A stretch of 64,000 nt of DNA, from contig OX438744.1 of assembly GCA_949316235.1 (NCBI GenBank), positions 25,035,578 to 25,099,577 on the forward strand. The letters are read 5' to 3'. A program made the translations under genes and the position numbers. This stretch comes from Oegoconia quadripuncta (lineage: Eukaryota; Arthropoda; Insecta; Lepidoptera; Autostichidae). Shown here one piece after another: positions 1-11,015 of the stretch. The notes under the pieces were generated by a model. That model did no database searches. It was not told where the DNA came from and saw only the letters and a list, made by a program, of their open reading frames with translations. The stretch's first letter is position 1. Each line of letters starts with the position of its first letter.

Positions 1-597
1 CGTGAACACACTGACACTGATTTTATTTTTAATAGCACTTGCAAAGACTTTTATAGTTATCTGATGACGTAATTTGAAGGACAAATAAAAGAGAAACATA
101 TATTCTAGAAAATATTTAACTAAATGGCAACTTCATTTCTCTATCTGGCTTAATGGTCTAGTAACCAAGCCAAAAAAAAAAAGATTTTTCAAATAGAACG
201 AATTTAACAAATGAACACGGCTCGGATTTCTCATTGATTGTTACCAAACAAATTTTTTCAGTGAATTGATATTATTTAATACGACATGCAAGCTTAGATT
301 TGTGAGCGAAGCCGTACCCTAGTTCCGTCCATGAAAGCACTTGGAAGCACTCACCGTCTGGCAGCTGGCGAATTGTTAGTGGTTAACTATAGCGCTACAA
401 CCGGCAATCACCACCTTTGGGAAAACACCAATCAACTGTTAACTACTTATACATTCTCAGTTAAACGTTACATGTACAGTCAATAGTGAGTCTAGCGTAA
501 CATTGTCCGGCATACAAAATGCTAAGTAGCTGAAACGCTCTAATTGGGATGGTAACTTATCAAATGATCATTTATAAGGTTTTGTTATTAGATTAAA

Positions 598-878
598 ATA
601 AATAAATAAATAGATAAAATATCCTTAGACATACACACAGCGTCATCTAGTTCCATACTAAGCAACTATAGGCTTGTGTTGTGGATACCAGATGGTTGAT
701 ATACTACATAAATACATTTTTTTTTGTAAATAAATACTTATTATAAATGAAAACATCCATAACTCTGGTACACATGCCCGTATTCATCACACAAACATAT
801 GTCCCAAGCGGGATTCGAACCCGCAACCTTTTGATATAGTGGCCAGAGTTGCTAACCACTACACCAAACAGGTCGTCT
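598..878 (-). mobile_element. tRNA-headed SINE, family A
   Basis: On the minus strand a tRNA-like head (GACGACCTGTTTGGTGTAGT, then B box GGGTTCGAATCCCGC) is followed by a body ending CTAGATGACGCTGTGTGTA and an (ATTT)n tail. It is a pol III-type SINE. Other family A copies are at 14361, 16919, 33640, 45311 and 51771. Confidence 0.85.
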
Positions 879-1343
879 AATTAAATTTCTAGACTTAGAT
901 TTTTTTGTTTTTGAGGGTAGAAATGTTTTATTTCAGTTAACATTTTGTATGTTCTAAGTCAAGTTCTGTTAAGCTAGAAATGTCATTGACTGTAGCACTT
1001 AAGGCTCATAGTTTGTATAACCAACCTCAAAATTACCATTCATCTTATATCACATAATGTCATTCGCAGGGCGCAATACCACAGATTACTAATAACTTAC
1101 TAAAGTAAGCAATACGAGTAATTCATTTGTCAAACGAAACGATATTACAACTCGTCAAAATCTAGAAGGCGACTAGAGCAGTATAATATTAAACATAGAA
1201 CAAAAACAAAACAATTAGTAAATGACCAAATTTTCCCGTAACCAGCTGACCGACTTTCGGTCAATCCGATCGGTGCATACGCCTAATTACTGCCCGGCCG
1301 GGCCGCGCGGTCTGTTCGGATGAGTTCATTCCACTCTAACCCG
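879..1343. other. Unannotated AT-rich stretch
   Basis: Nothing recognisable apart from a short GC-rich block at 1290-1315 (GCCCGGCCGGGCCGCGCGG). Confidence 0.5.
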
Positions 1344-1345
1344 TA

Positions 1346-3887
1346 GGTGTACTACGCAATAGCGAAAGACGATAGCACGAATGGCAACAGTGCGAAAATG
1401 ATATTGCGAAAGTACCATTGCTCGAAAATTTAATTGCGCGATGGTTCATTTGCGCGAATACTTAATTTCGCGACACACAAAAGCGCGAACGTTCATTTGC
1501 GTGATTATGAATCTTCTCCTGAATGAATGAATGAGTAATCATATTAAGCTGTAGCGAGCGCGCAATATGGGTCGGGGCTCCTCGACACTGTTGGTTAGGT
1601 TCAGAAGGTTAACCTTCAATGTTAGGTTGACATATTTGTAATAAAACAAAATATGTACCCATTGTATTTGTCTATCGCCACAGAATAGGTAATAGTACTA
1701 ACGTACAGAAGCATCACTCCGCAAAGACATTTAAAGAAATGGCGACTCTTGCGCTACGCAATTCAGTTCGCACAGCGCTACCAACTAAAATTTTTAAACA
1801 CCTACATTGTCCGTCCCTTTCTATCACGTAAATCTATCTCTTATGACGCAGCACGTGTAACAGTAGGGTTGTCTCTTTTTCGGTACTACCAAAAGGAAGG
1901 GTTATGATTTTAGCAGTCTACGTATGTAGTTTTGATGTTCCTCCCTAGTGCCTAAACTAATAACCTACTACCACAGATTAGATACTAGTTACTACGTAAC
2001 AGCACAGAATAAATAATATAATAGTTGTACAAGCCCGTGGTACAAGCAAAGTAAAATAAATTAGAATCATAATATTTGGGTGTCTTATAATATGAAAAGG
2101 CTTTTTCTGTGTACCTACTTACCAGTAACAGATACCTACTCAAAATATTGACTCAGCTCTTGGTCTATTATATTTTTAATACTTTAATTTACTTAGTCAC
2201 TATAATAATTAGTACCAAAAATAATAATAAGTAGGTAATAAACATTCGGCTCAACTTATATCGATCAACCTAACATGTATGAACTTGTTTGAATGCGTTT
2301 CGTAATCGTCGTTCTAGGAGACTTTAAAAACGTAAATGTAAAAAATTAAAGTAGGCTCCGCAATGAAAGTTGCGGCACTTTATTGAAAAATACATGGGTC
2401 ATTTAAAAGATACCTACTTGTATTTTTCGTGTCATTTTCAGCGCTAGGTACTTCTAAGCATAACTTGTAAGTAGGTATATACGTAACTATACTAAGTACT
2501 TATAGTAATTATTACATAACGTAAATACCGATACAAATTACCTACTTCGGTAGGTACCTAGGTATACCTAAAATGATGATACCTAGCAAAAGTCCGTGTG
2601 GTAGGTGGTGGTAGGTAGGGTAATACTTATTTAACTTATCTATTATTATTATTATATTTTACCTACATATATTATTATATTTTTGTTGACATTAATGTAG
2701 TTTATTGTATGTATGACTAGCTTTTCGCCCCGCGGTTTCACCCGCGGCTAAATGAATTTCCCATGGGAATGAGTTAATTTCCCACGGTAAAAAGTAGCCT
2801 ATGTGTTAATCCAGGTCCTAGTCTGTCTACCTACCTACTAAATTTCATCCAAATCCGTCCAGACGTTTAGGCGTGAAAGGTAACAAACATCCATCCATAC
2901 TTACAAACTTTCGCGTTTATAATATTAGTAGGATAATAATGTTAGTAGGATACGATGTGTACCTACTACTTATAGACCGAATAAATAAAATGAAATGAAA
3001 AAATAATGAAATGAAATTACTAACTAGGTGTCTAATTAGTGTATTTTCTTTACCTTTCAATCTCCTTTGGAAGTGAGAAAAACGTGAGGTTTCTTTTTAT
3101 TGTTATTTAAGCAGCCGAATACAATGCAATATTGGTGTGCTTTCATTTTAATTAAAATGTAAATATTAACTCAGCGACAAACGAAATAAACACCAAAGAG
3201 TATAGTAACTATTTACCGAGAAAGAGTGGCAACTCCGTGGTTAAATTTGCATGTATAGACAGTGCTGCTGCCAGCGATTGGTTGGGGAATTAAATCTATC
3301 TATACATACCTGCGTACACTGATTATATAGGTAGAAACTGGGTTTAGAAATAGGTATTGTTGTTTATGAGGAAATTTTTATTTCTCATAACTAATTTCTT
3401 TAAATTAGCTATGAAAAACAAGTATAACAAAAACAAACAACAAATTAACAAAAATCTGAACTTTTACAAAAACTTTCAAAAGGAAATCGACGTTGACTGA
3501 GAGCTCGACATGACATCACCCACAGGTAAGATGGCGGCTGCTGCCACAGAACACTAATAACGGTTAGTTCGTCAACCGCAGTTCAGAGGTCGCAGTCTGC
3601 TATGAAAATTGATGACATTTGAAGTGTGCCCCCCCTGATAAACACGCAAGCGCAACTCAGCCGGCGCGCGGCAGCCCCACTGAATTACCCAGGCAAGCGG
3701 GCCGCCCGTTGTACTAGTAGCTTCATACCTAAACTGCGGAGTGAACCAGGCCTGCTATCGCACAATTAAGTTTTCGCGCAAATGAACCATCGCGCAATTA
3801 AACTGTCGAGCAATGGTACTTTCGCAATATCGTCTTCGCACTGTTGTCATTCGTGCTATCGTCTTTCGCTATTGCGTAGTACACCCC
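1346..3887. mobile_element. Large foldback element with subrepeated termini
   Basis: Inverted repeats of about 140 bp (1346-1485 and 3748-3887), flanked by TA. The outer end reads GGTGTACTACGCAATAGCG. Each arm consists of degenerate units of roughly 17-20 bp sharing the core ATTGCGCGAA. The 2.2-kb interior has no transposase-like frame and contains an RTE-like repeat (2716-2940). Subterminal repeats of this kind are typical of foldback elements that use a transposase made elsewhere. The superfamily is undetermined. Confidence 0.7.
2716..2940 (+). mobile_element. Lepidopteran dispersed repeat (RTE-like 3' end)
   Basis: Contains the familiar string from CCCGCGG through AAAAAGTAGCCTATGTGTTA, AAATTTCATCCAAATCCGTC and TTTCGCGTTTATAATATTAG, ending in ATTAGTAGGAT repeats. 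It is the longest copy of this family in the window. Assignment to RTE-type LINEs is from memory. Confidence 0.65.
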
Positions 3888-4704
3888 TAGCCCGGAGATT
3901 ATACATTGTATTTTATGTATCATATCAATTTGACCAAAATAATTGCGGAATAATTAAGTACCATATTTTATTACTAGTTCTATAAATATGGTGTGGATAT
4001 ACATCATTAGCGAGTATAACAAATATATTATTAGAAGGTGACGGACGCCCAACAGATAACGTGGCCAAATACATGTTATACTAGATACTACTTACTTAAC
4101 GGAAGCTGTTACTGGCATGCTATTATTAAATAATAATGGAAGCATTTACGATATTTGCCATCCTCATCGTTATTATCACATACGCTCAACTCTCGCCGGT
4201 ATAAATTTAGGTGCTAGCGTCTTACAAAATTAATTATATAGCTAAATACTTCATGATGACATAATATTGTTATGAATCCCTTTATTGTTAAATTTGCCAA
4301 AGAAATTTTGTTTGTTACGTTGTTCTGACCTCATGTAACACAGTTTAATTAGAGAGCACAATTAAAAAAGGTGCTAGCTTCTATACAAAAACTGGCATTG
4401 TCCTTTTTCAAAAATATTATTGGTATTTATCGGTTCTGTGGGTTATAGCTAAGTTTCAGGCGCCTAATATATCAATTCATATTTGCATTTATAATTAACC
4501 AAAATGCTCTGAATGACCGTGGCTTTTTCATGGTTTCAGGAAAATTTTATTGATGTTAAAATATAGCACGAAAGGTATTTCGCTGCAATCTCGACAACCA
4601 TTACTTCCAGTAAAACAGAAATCTTAACCGTGACGAAATCCTTATTCCTGTTGTCAAGTACATAAAAAAAGCTACCATGTCATTCAGAGTTCTTTAAACA
4701 ACCA

Positions 4705-4790
4705 TCAAAACAAATCAAAAATGCTTTATGTTGTAGGTACACAGGGTACACTTAAAATAGTCAGATTTTACATTTTTAAAGCTGCAAATT
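4705..4790 (-). mobile_element. Jockey-like LINE 3' UTR terminal fragment
   Basis: The plus strand AAATCAAAAATGCTTTATGT, GGTACACAGGGTACACTTAA is the reverse of the 27865 family's last 85 bp. It ends 34 bp from exon D. Confidence 0.75.
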
Positions 4791-4823
4791 CATCTACGTA
4801 TTATTCCAAGTTTATGAACTCAC

Positions 4824-4995
4824 CTGATCTTAATTGGTTGCCGCAGCGAGAGCTCGGAGCCCGAGGTGGAGGGCGAGCGGGTGGCGGAGATGAGGCGCGG
4901 GGGGCGCGGGGTGCGGGGGGAGCGACCCCGCGCGAACTCGAGCCGGTAGTTATCGGAGCGTGGACTACCGCTGAACGCCTCCACTTCTGCTGCAG
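4824..4995 (-). CDS. Coding exon D of the same host gene (Ser/Pro/Arg-rich)
   Basis: Exon of 172 bp. The acceptor has a good pyrimidine tract (tatttccccttccag) and the donor is near perfect (CAG|GTGAGT). It is entered in phase 1 and left in phase 2, so at least one more exon lies further left, perhaps outside the window. The product begins AAEVEAFSGSPRSDNYRLEF, then has ARGRSPRTPRPPRLISATRS, then a Ser-rich stretch and SELSLRQPIKI. It is rich in SP and RP dipeptides, typical of a disordered, phosphorylatable region. The acceptor is a CAGCTGCAGCAG string, so small in-frame splice variation (2 or 3 residues) is possible. A reading frame on the plus strand over the same bases is a shadow. Confidence 0.78.
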
Positions 4996-5813
4996 CTGGA
5001 AGGGGAAATACAGGCGTTGGTGGTGGTCACACAGTGTTTTAGCCAGTGACTAAATCTGGGCAGTCATCTCATTTGCGTCATAACCATAGATGGGGAGTAG
5101 ATCGATTTTTCTTACAAGCTGAATTTAACTGTATTTCTCGTAGGATAACCATCAAATTTGAAAAAAAAAAATAAGTGAGCGATAACGGATTTTCACACAA
5201 TTTTACTGTATTGCGATGGCATAAAATGCCGCTTTCTGATAGCTACATTGAAAAGTTAACAGAAATTATAATGCTATAAGTTAGTTAGATAGATAAGCAT
5301 TCATTCGAAAAATTTATTTATTTAAAAACAGTAACAAATAAGGAGATGGAATTTAAATATAAACCAGAACAAATGTAAAAAATTGGGGTATCGAGGCAAG
5401 GTACCCAAAACGCTGGCAGCGTTTCCTCGTTGAATGCAGATACTTAAGCGTTGAGCGAGGAAACAACCAGCTCTCGGGTCACCAGTGACATTCGACTAAG
5501 CGCTTTGAAATATTAAAGAAAAATTTAAGAGCGCCCGGCCTTTGTGCAACACAGGATCACGCCGTGTTCATTCAATAGGCATACAAAAATAACATGCAAA
5601 AATATGAATGAAATAAGTACATTAAAATCAGATAATTATTTACACACAAAAAGAGGACACATCTTTAAATTGTCAAATTCCTTAAATTTAATTAGTCATG
5701 TTCATCTTATTCTTATAATTAAAAAAATACACAAATGTCTTATAATTGAAAGATACGATTCTTTATTATTATACCGGATGAGTATTGTGGTACAAATGGA
5801 ATTTTGAAGTTAC
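4996..5813 (-). other. Intron between exons C and D
   Basis: An intron of 818 bp with GT-AG ends, AT-rich and without recognisable repeats apart from short A runs near 5160. The block 5390-5545 has a locally higher GC content but no splice-compatible open frame that I could support. Confidence 0.65.
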
Positions 5814-5997
5814 CGTTGTAGACGACGTGCGTGGACTTGGGCATGCGCGCGCATGCGGGCGGGTGCGCGTGCGCCGGTCCCCCCCCTCCCCCTCCCGCGC
5901 CGCCGCCTCCCCCTCCCCCGCCCCCGCTGCGCGCCCAGTCGCGGTACACGCGCGCCTCGCTCTCCGTGCGCCACTCCGACAGCTCGATGCAGCGGAT
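5814..5997 (-). CDS. Coding exon C of the same host gene (polyglycine exon)
   Basis: Exon of 184 bp entered in phase 0 after ctattgttccag and left in phase 1 at AACG|GTAACT. It encodes IRCIELSEWRTESEARVYRD followed by WARS, then a glycine run of about 16 residues broken by one Ala, then a His/Pro/Ala segment and MPKSTHVVYN. The first 24 residues look like a conserved domain edge. The glycine tract is encoded by GC-rich repeats and is a likely length polymorphism. The exon is over 70 percent GC against an AT-rich intron. The next exon (D) starts with exactly the two bases needed to complete the last codon. No signal peptide or membrane segment is visible. I cannot name the family; an intracellular scaffold or cytoskeletal protein is only a guess from composition. 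Confidence 0.78.
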
Positions 5998-6095
5998 CTG
6001 GAACAATAGGTTCTTGATATGTACTTCTTACAAGGTGGCCCCAGCCTTTTATCTATTTTTGTGACCAAGCATGCAAGCTAACCGTCTTATTCATT

Positions 6096-6403
6096 ACATC
6101 ATCTTATTCCACTGTCACCCTTCCATCTTCGGACCACTAGGCGTGGGAAGGGATTCCACCCGTATATAGTTAATATTCCCAACATTGGCACTAAGAACTT
6201 CGATTTTTCATTCATCATCCGAACAGCCAAGGCATGGAACTCCCTTCCGGCGTCAATCTTTCCTGAATCCTACAACCTTGGGATCTTCAAGAGCAGAGTG
6301 AATAGGCATTTACTGGGATCGCGTGCTTCATCTTCGACCACATCGTCACTTTCGATCAGGTGAGGGCAAACGCGAATCCAGTCAATCATAAAAAAAATAT
6401 ATA
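6096..6403 (+). mobile_element. LINE ORF2 C-terminal fragment with poly(A)
   Basis: Coding text GKGFHPYIVNIPNIGTKNFD, then RTAKAWNSLPASIFPESYNL and KSRVNRHLLGSRASSSTTSS, followed by a stop and CAATCATAAAAAAAA. Other copies: 15742 (plus) and 58738 (minus). It resembles the C-terminus of R1/jockey-group LINEs. Confidence 0.78.
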
Positions 6404-7224
6404 CCATGTCGCAGATAGCGATAAATTAGCGATAGAATTCATTATTCAAACGGTCAACTGACTATCATAATACGCGGTTAATGGGAAGTAAACCTGGTGG
6501 CGCTGGTATCGCCGGAAATGGCGCGCTGACGACGTTAAGAGTTAAATTAGGTCTTCACATCGAAAATGGGACACACTTTGCTACCAGCCTTTAAAGGAGT
6601 CGGAGCTCCACTGAACACATCCACGGTTGTGAGTGATTTGATTATTATCACCGACGCTTGGAAGAATCCGGTGAGTCGTTAGCTAATAAGAAGTTGATCA
6701 TGGGATTTGAGCAAGGAGGAATTATAGACTAGGTCCGGTTGAATTCCACAGACTGCACAGGGGCTGAGTTGTATGGCATGAGGGGCGTGTATATATTTAC
6801 TTTTCACCAGTAAGCATCTCGGGTTCCATGATCATAATCGAATGTTAATACGTTGTCGATTTGCCTATGGTAGCTTGCAATAGTATCGCCATTGCCCGAG
6901 CCACCCTTTACCACGCGACTAACACCGTTCCGGTCGCTAACAACGCCTACACGCCCACCCTCGCCCATCTCCGACATATATATTTCAAAATGCCCTATTA
7001 CCAACAAAACCGAGCATTAAACGTGCTGGGAATCCCCAAGAGTTACACTAAAAAGAAAGAAAATGGCGTCTTAAGAGTACGCAGGACTGACCGGTGTGGT
7101 GCTCTTGCTGCGGCCGCTTATCTCCGAGGAGGCGTTGCTGTGCCGTGGCCGTCCGTCGCGTGCCCGCTCTGGCGCCGGCGACTCCCGACATGAACCGTCA
7201 GGCTCGTCCCTTGTCTGAAACCAT

Positions 7225-7560
7225 CATTTTTTTTATGCACAACGGGTTGGTACTTGACCTCAATCACATCTGATGTTAAGTGAAGATGGGGTCGAAGGTG
7301 GAAGCGTACTGACCCGGAAACCCCAATACATTTGTGGGACTGGCTATCTTATATCTGACAACCGGAACACAACAATGCTATTAACATTGCTGCTTGGCGG
7401 CAGATTTAGATAAGATGGTGGTAGCTAGCCAGGCGGACATTTAAAATGCCCTATCACCAACCAAACCGAGTACTTAAAACATGTACCCCGCTGGGGATAG
7501 AACCCGCGACCTCCAAATTGTAAACCCAATGTTGTTTACATTGAGCCACGGATGCGGTTA
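7225..7560 (-). mobile_element. tRNA-headed SINE, family C
   Basis: The right end carries the tRNA-like head (B box GGGTTCTATCCCCAG on the minus strand) and GTGGCTCAATGTAAACAAC. The body has CCAGGCGGACATTTAAAATG and GACCCGGAAACCCCAATAC on the plus strand; the 3' end at 7226 is a T run (poly(A) on the minus strand) after GCACAACGGGTTGGTACTTG. It lies in the B-C intron. Confidence 0.85.
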
Positions 7561-8048
7561 AATCATGGTCAATAAATAACATTACAATAGGTGGGAATTC
7601 CAAGAGGGACATCGATTTACATCACTTTCCATGGGCGGAGATGCCCTAATCGCCACGCTGGGCAAGTGAGTTGGTGGTCGTAGACTTTTTGCACATCATT
7701 GGGCTTTGATGTTAAATCTAGTGATCCGTGAGTCTGGTTGGCCATATTCTACTTTGTCGGAAACCAAACGACAGACTGCCGAAGGCAGAATATTGTGCAG
7801 CAAAAGAAAGTGACCGATATTTCGTGTTAGCAAACCGTCAACATTTTCCGTAAGGCTCCATCATCATATTACTTACTCATTGGAGTTATTACAATCGATA
7901 CTAATAGAAATGTTGCCCCGAAAAGTTTGACGATTGCAGCAAGAAGGAAAGCCTTTTTTCCCAGATACAAAGAATATCCACCTCAAGCCACATGGATTAC
8001 CTTGGTATGATGCGTAGCAGATGGCATGCTGGCTGCACCACTGCTTAC

Positions 8049-8115
8049 CAATCTGAGCTGCTGTCGAATGCTCGCTTTCTCTCTTGCTCGCTTTCGCTGG
8101 AACTCTTCTTCGACT
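8049..8115 (-). CDS. Coding exon B of the same host gene (short coiled-coil exon)
   Basis: Internal exon of 67 bp. The acceptor atgtttgcag precedes 8115 and a strong donor, TTG|GTAAGC, follows 8049. Exon A ends with two spare bases (AG); the first base here (A) completes an Arg codon, and 22 full codons follow without a stop: VEEEFQRKRAREKASIRQQL, then R and L. This extends the exon A helix with the same Arg/Lys/Glu composition, so exons A and B form one continuous coiled coil of roughly 60 residues. The exact phase fit in a 67-bp exon is the strongest evidence that the gene is real. It ends in phase 0, matching exon C. An additional in-phase exon between B and C cannot be excluded. The exon is invisible in a simple ORF scan because another frame is longer here. 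Confidence 0.82.
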
Positions 8116-8847
8116 CTGCAAACATATTGTATCCTGAAGTAACATATAGTCGTCGATGCGCTGACGGACCACCATATCCTGTTGTTCTTGACGGATTTGA
8201 TAATAATAAAAATTATTTAGTTCCTATTTAACTTAATGCTATTGACATAGTAAGAATTTTGAATAGTCAAGGCAAAAGGGAGTGACATCAGCTTTGCTGT
8301 CCCGGGACAGGTGTCACGGTCAACGCTGTTTTTCAGTCACCCCCCCTTCTCGCCGAGGTGAAGGGCGGGAGGATAGGTTTGTTAGTAATGGGAGGGCTTA
8401 AAAACTACAATTAGTAAATTTGGCTTTTTGAGTTTTAATGGATTTCGTTTGGGAGATTGCGGATTTCTTGTAACTATCTCCAATATTCAAATAATCCTTT
8501 AAGAAATCCTGTATTTCGTCGGTAGCGCTTCGATGACCGTCGCCGGCTGTCGGTGCTGACAGCGACAACACAGTGCCGTAATGGCTCTTAATTTTAAAGC
8601 AGATTTCTTTTTTCGAAGTTCGTCCACGATCCTTTAACCAGATTGGTTTTAGCATCGTGTGATCTACCTCGCTCAACGTCTTCGTCTAGCTGTTCAGCGA
8701 GCTAACGCGGCAAGTGTGTTAGGTAGGGTCCATGCCCCCAATGGAAGGTCTGGATGACGTTTTACTACGAGTATTAACTTAATAATAAATGTGAAAATCC
8801 CTTATAGTGATTTATAGACTGTGATCTTTTTTTACTACCCGCGAATG

Positions 8848-9174
8848 TTTTTTTTTTATGCACAACGTGTTGGTACTTGACCTCAATCACACCTGATGTT
8901 AAGGGAAGATGAGATCGAAGGTGGAAGCGTACTAACCCGGGAACCCCAACACATTTGGGGGACTTCCCATCTTATCTCTGACAACCGGAACACAACAATG
9001 CTATTAACATTGCTGCTTGGCGGCAGATAAGATGGTGGTAGCTAGCCAGGTGGACATTTAAAATGCCCTACCACCAACCAAACCGAGTACTAAATATGTA
9101 CCCCGCTGGGGAACGAACCCGCGACCTCCGAAATGTAAACCCAATGTTGTTTACATTGAGCCACGGAGGCGGTT
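8848..9174 (-). mobile_element. tRNA-headed SINE, family C
   Basis: Full-length sister of the 7225 copy, in the A-B intron, same orientation. Head at 9100-9174 with GTACCCCGCTGGGGAACGAA on the plus strand, and a T run at the left end. Confidence 0.87.
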
Positions 9175-9247
9175 GTTGTAACTAAATAAAAAAATACCCA
9201 AAAACGTTAATGATTCAATTCATTCAAAACGTTCCCGTACCTGATCT

Positions 9248-9460
9248 GGGGGTCTACTCTCTAACGAAAATAGCATCAGACTTTTTCTTTTGCAGTTTGC
9301 TGTGTCAATTATAAACCAATCGTCATTATTTAACTTTTGCTGTATATAGTAACGTAAGTAAAGTTAGTACGGGACGCAAGGAACGTCTGAAGTTATACAA
9401 ATAAACTATTCTTAGCAAAATAAAAAGTCCGAAGTTATTTTCGTTAGAAAGTAGACCCCC
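9248..9460. mobile_element. Small MITE (GGGGGT ends), copy 1
   Basis: A 213-bp element with inverted ends GGGGGTCTACTCTCTAACGA and its near complement ending AAAGTAGACCCCC. It lies in the A-B intron of the host gene. Confidence 0.75.
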
Positions 9461-9604
9461 TGTAACAGACTGAACATAAAGACGAAGAAGGAGCCCGCTG
9501 TCCGACGAATACAAACTAAAGAAAGTGTCTTCCCATTTGATCTAATAACAATTAAGGAGGTACTTCGAAATATTAATCAAAGACTACAATGTATATTAAT
9601 AATA

Positions 9605-10900
9605 GGTCTTTACCTATGAAATTGCCGTTCTGCAGTACTGCCCATTTCAAATCAAAATAATTTTTGTTTGGCTAAGAATTCTAATTTCAAATTAATTTTA
9701 TTTTAAAAACATGGAATTCTTTTTCCAAAGTAGTCATTTGTTTATTGATCAGTGTTACATTTTCATCGCTTTTCAACCTTTTTCGTCATCATGGATACGT
9801 TAAAAATTCGAGTAATTATGGAATATGAGTTCCGTCGTGGCAGCAACGCGGCACAAGCGGCACGCAACATCAACGACGTTTACGGAGCTAACACTACAAA
9901 CCAACGCACCACCTGTTATTGGTTTGCTCGCTTCCGTTCTGGGAATTTCGACCTGAAAAATGAACCTCGCGGTCGTTCGAAGACTTTGGTCGACAATGAC
10001 GAATTAAAGGCGATTGTGGAAGCTGATGATACACAATCTACGGCTGAGTTAGCAGCAGCTTTCGACGTTAGCGTCAAAACAATATTGGTCCATTTGCGTC
10101 AAATTGGCAAGGTAAAAAAGCTTGACAAATGGGTGCCCCACGAACTCAATGATCGCCAGCGCGAAGTACGCGTCGAGACGTGCCTTGCACTGCTCAACAG
10201 ACACACAAATGAAGGAATTTTGAACCGCATTGTTACCTGCGATGATAAATGGATTCTGTTTGATAACCGCAAGCGCTCAGCAAGTTGGTTGGGTCCTGGT
10301 TCAGCACCTAAACAATGCCCTAAACGAAAACTTACCCCTAGATAAGTGATGGTCACTGTTTGGTGGTCTAGCGTCGGTGTGATTCATCACAGCTTCTTAC
10401 CAAACGGAATGAGCATTACTGCAGATGTGTACTGTGAAGAACTGAACACAATGATGGAGAAGCTGGCACATCTCCAACCAGCATTGGTCAATCGCTCCTC
10501 TCCGCTGCTTCTGCACGACAACGCGCGAGCTCATACTGCACAGCAGACGGTCTTGTTGCAGACGGACGGACAAGTTGCAAGAACTGGGGTTGGAAGCTCT
10601 CCGTCATCCGCCCTACTCACCAGACCTTGGGCCTACAGACTACTACTTTTGCCAGAATTTGGATAACTTCTTGGCAGGAAAAAAATTCAATGCCCGAGAG
10701 GCAGTACAAAATGCCTTTGAAGAATTTGTTGCTTCCCGTCCAGCTGATTTCTTTAAGAAGGGCATCAATAAACTGCCACTGCGTTGGCAAAGATGCATTG
10801 ATTGCATGGGTGATTACTTCGATTAATACAAATAAAAAATACATTAAAAAAATTCGTTTAAATTTTTTCATACAAAACGGCCATTTCATAGGTAAAGACC
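9605..10900 (+). mobile_element. Mariner element, complete ends, cecropia-like
   Basis: A 1,296-bp element bounded by TA on both sides (9603-9604 and 10901-10902), the target duplication of mariners. The terminal inverted repeats match over 24 bases with one mismatch; the left end reads GGTCTTTACCTATGAAATTG. One transposase gene fills the interior but is broken. The ends are well preserved, so the copy could in principle be moved by a transposase made elsewhere. Two short elements in the window share these ends (13995 and 45452). It lies in the intron between exons A and B of the host gene, in the opposite orientation. Confidence 0.92.
9791..10826 (+). pseudogene. Mariner transposase, broken by a stop and a frameshift
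   Basis: Reads MDTLKIRVIMEYEFRRGSNA at the start, with a helix-turn-helix region (AELAAAFDVSVKTILVHLRQ), the WVPHEL linker motif, and the first catalytic Asp region TCDDKWILFDNRKRS. A TAA stop falls at 10343-10345 just before VMVTVWWS, where mariners usually have Lys-Lys; the same frame then continues through the second Asp (LHDNARAHTA). Near 10545-10575 the frame shifts by one, after which HPPYSPDLGPTDYYF carries the third Asp, as in D34D mariners, and the product ends GDYFD at 10826. The motifs fit the cecropia subfamily. Both lesions would abolish activity. Confidence 0.9.
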
Positions 10901-11015
10901 TAATATGAAGGCCAATGGACAACTGAAATTCATAAGGCATCACTTCGTCCTTATGTTGTGGCACGTGTACCTTCTGGTTTCTGGGCGGTTATAAGTACGT
11001 TTGCTGTTGTCATAC

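Larger units (their letters stand above)
5998..8048 (-). other. Intron between exons B and C
   Basis: About 2.05 kb. It contains a LINE fragment in plus orientation (6096-6403) and a tRNA-headed SINE in minus orientation (7225-7560), plus an internal piece of the same SINE family near 6981-7016. The block 7040-7200 is GC-rich but has no supported exon; it could hide an alternative exon. Confidence 0.6.
8116..11015 (-). other. Intron between exons A and B
   Basis: About 2.9 kb, nearly half of it later insertions: a SINE (8848-9174), a small MITE (9248-9460) and a complete-ended mariner (9605-10900). The mariner stops only 115 bp from exon A. A 60-codon open stretch at 8676-8398 (minus) has no matching splice sites and was not called. 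Confidence 0.65.

Noticed and set aside
343..380. Donor-like CAGACG|GTGAGTG on the minus strand near 349
   Set aside because: All frames upstream have stops close by and no acceptor gives a coding exon.
800..880. tRNA-like sequences with perfect B boxes
   Set aside because: These are SINE heads: they are followed by a common body, lack proper acceptor stems, and recur with the same flank.
4721..5053. 110-codon plus-strand frame rich in Gly, Ala and Arg
   Set aside because: Shadow of exon D, which has correct splice sites and phase on the minus strand.
5785..6068. Several plus and minus frames over the GC-rich block at 5.9 kb
   Set aside because: Shadows of exon C; only one minus frame fits the splice phases of exons B and D.
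8398..8676. 92-codon minus frame in the A-B intron
   Set aside because: No splice sites that would fit exons A and B, no recognised family; exon A joins exon B perfectly without it.
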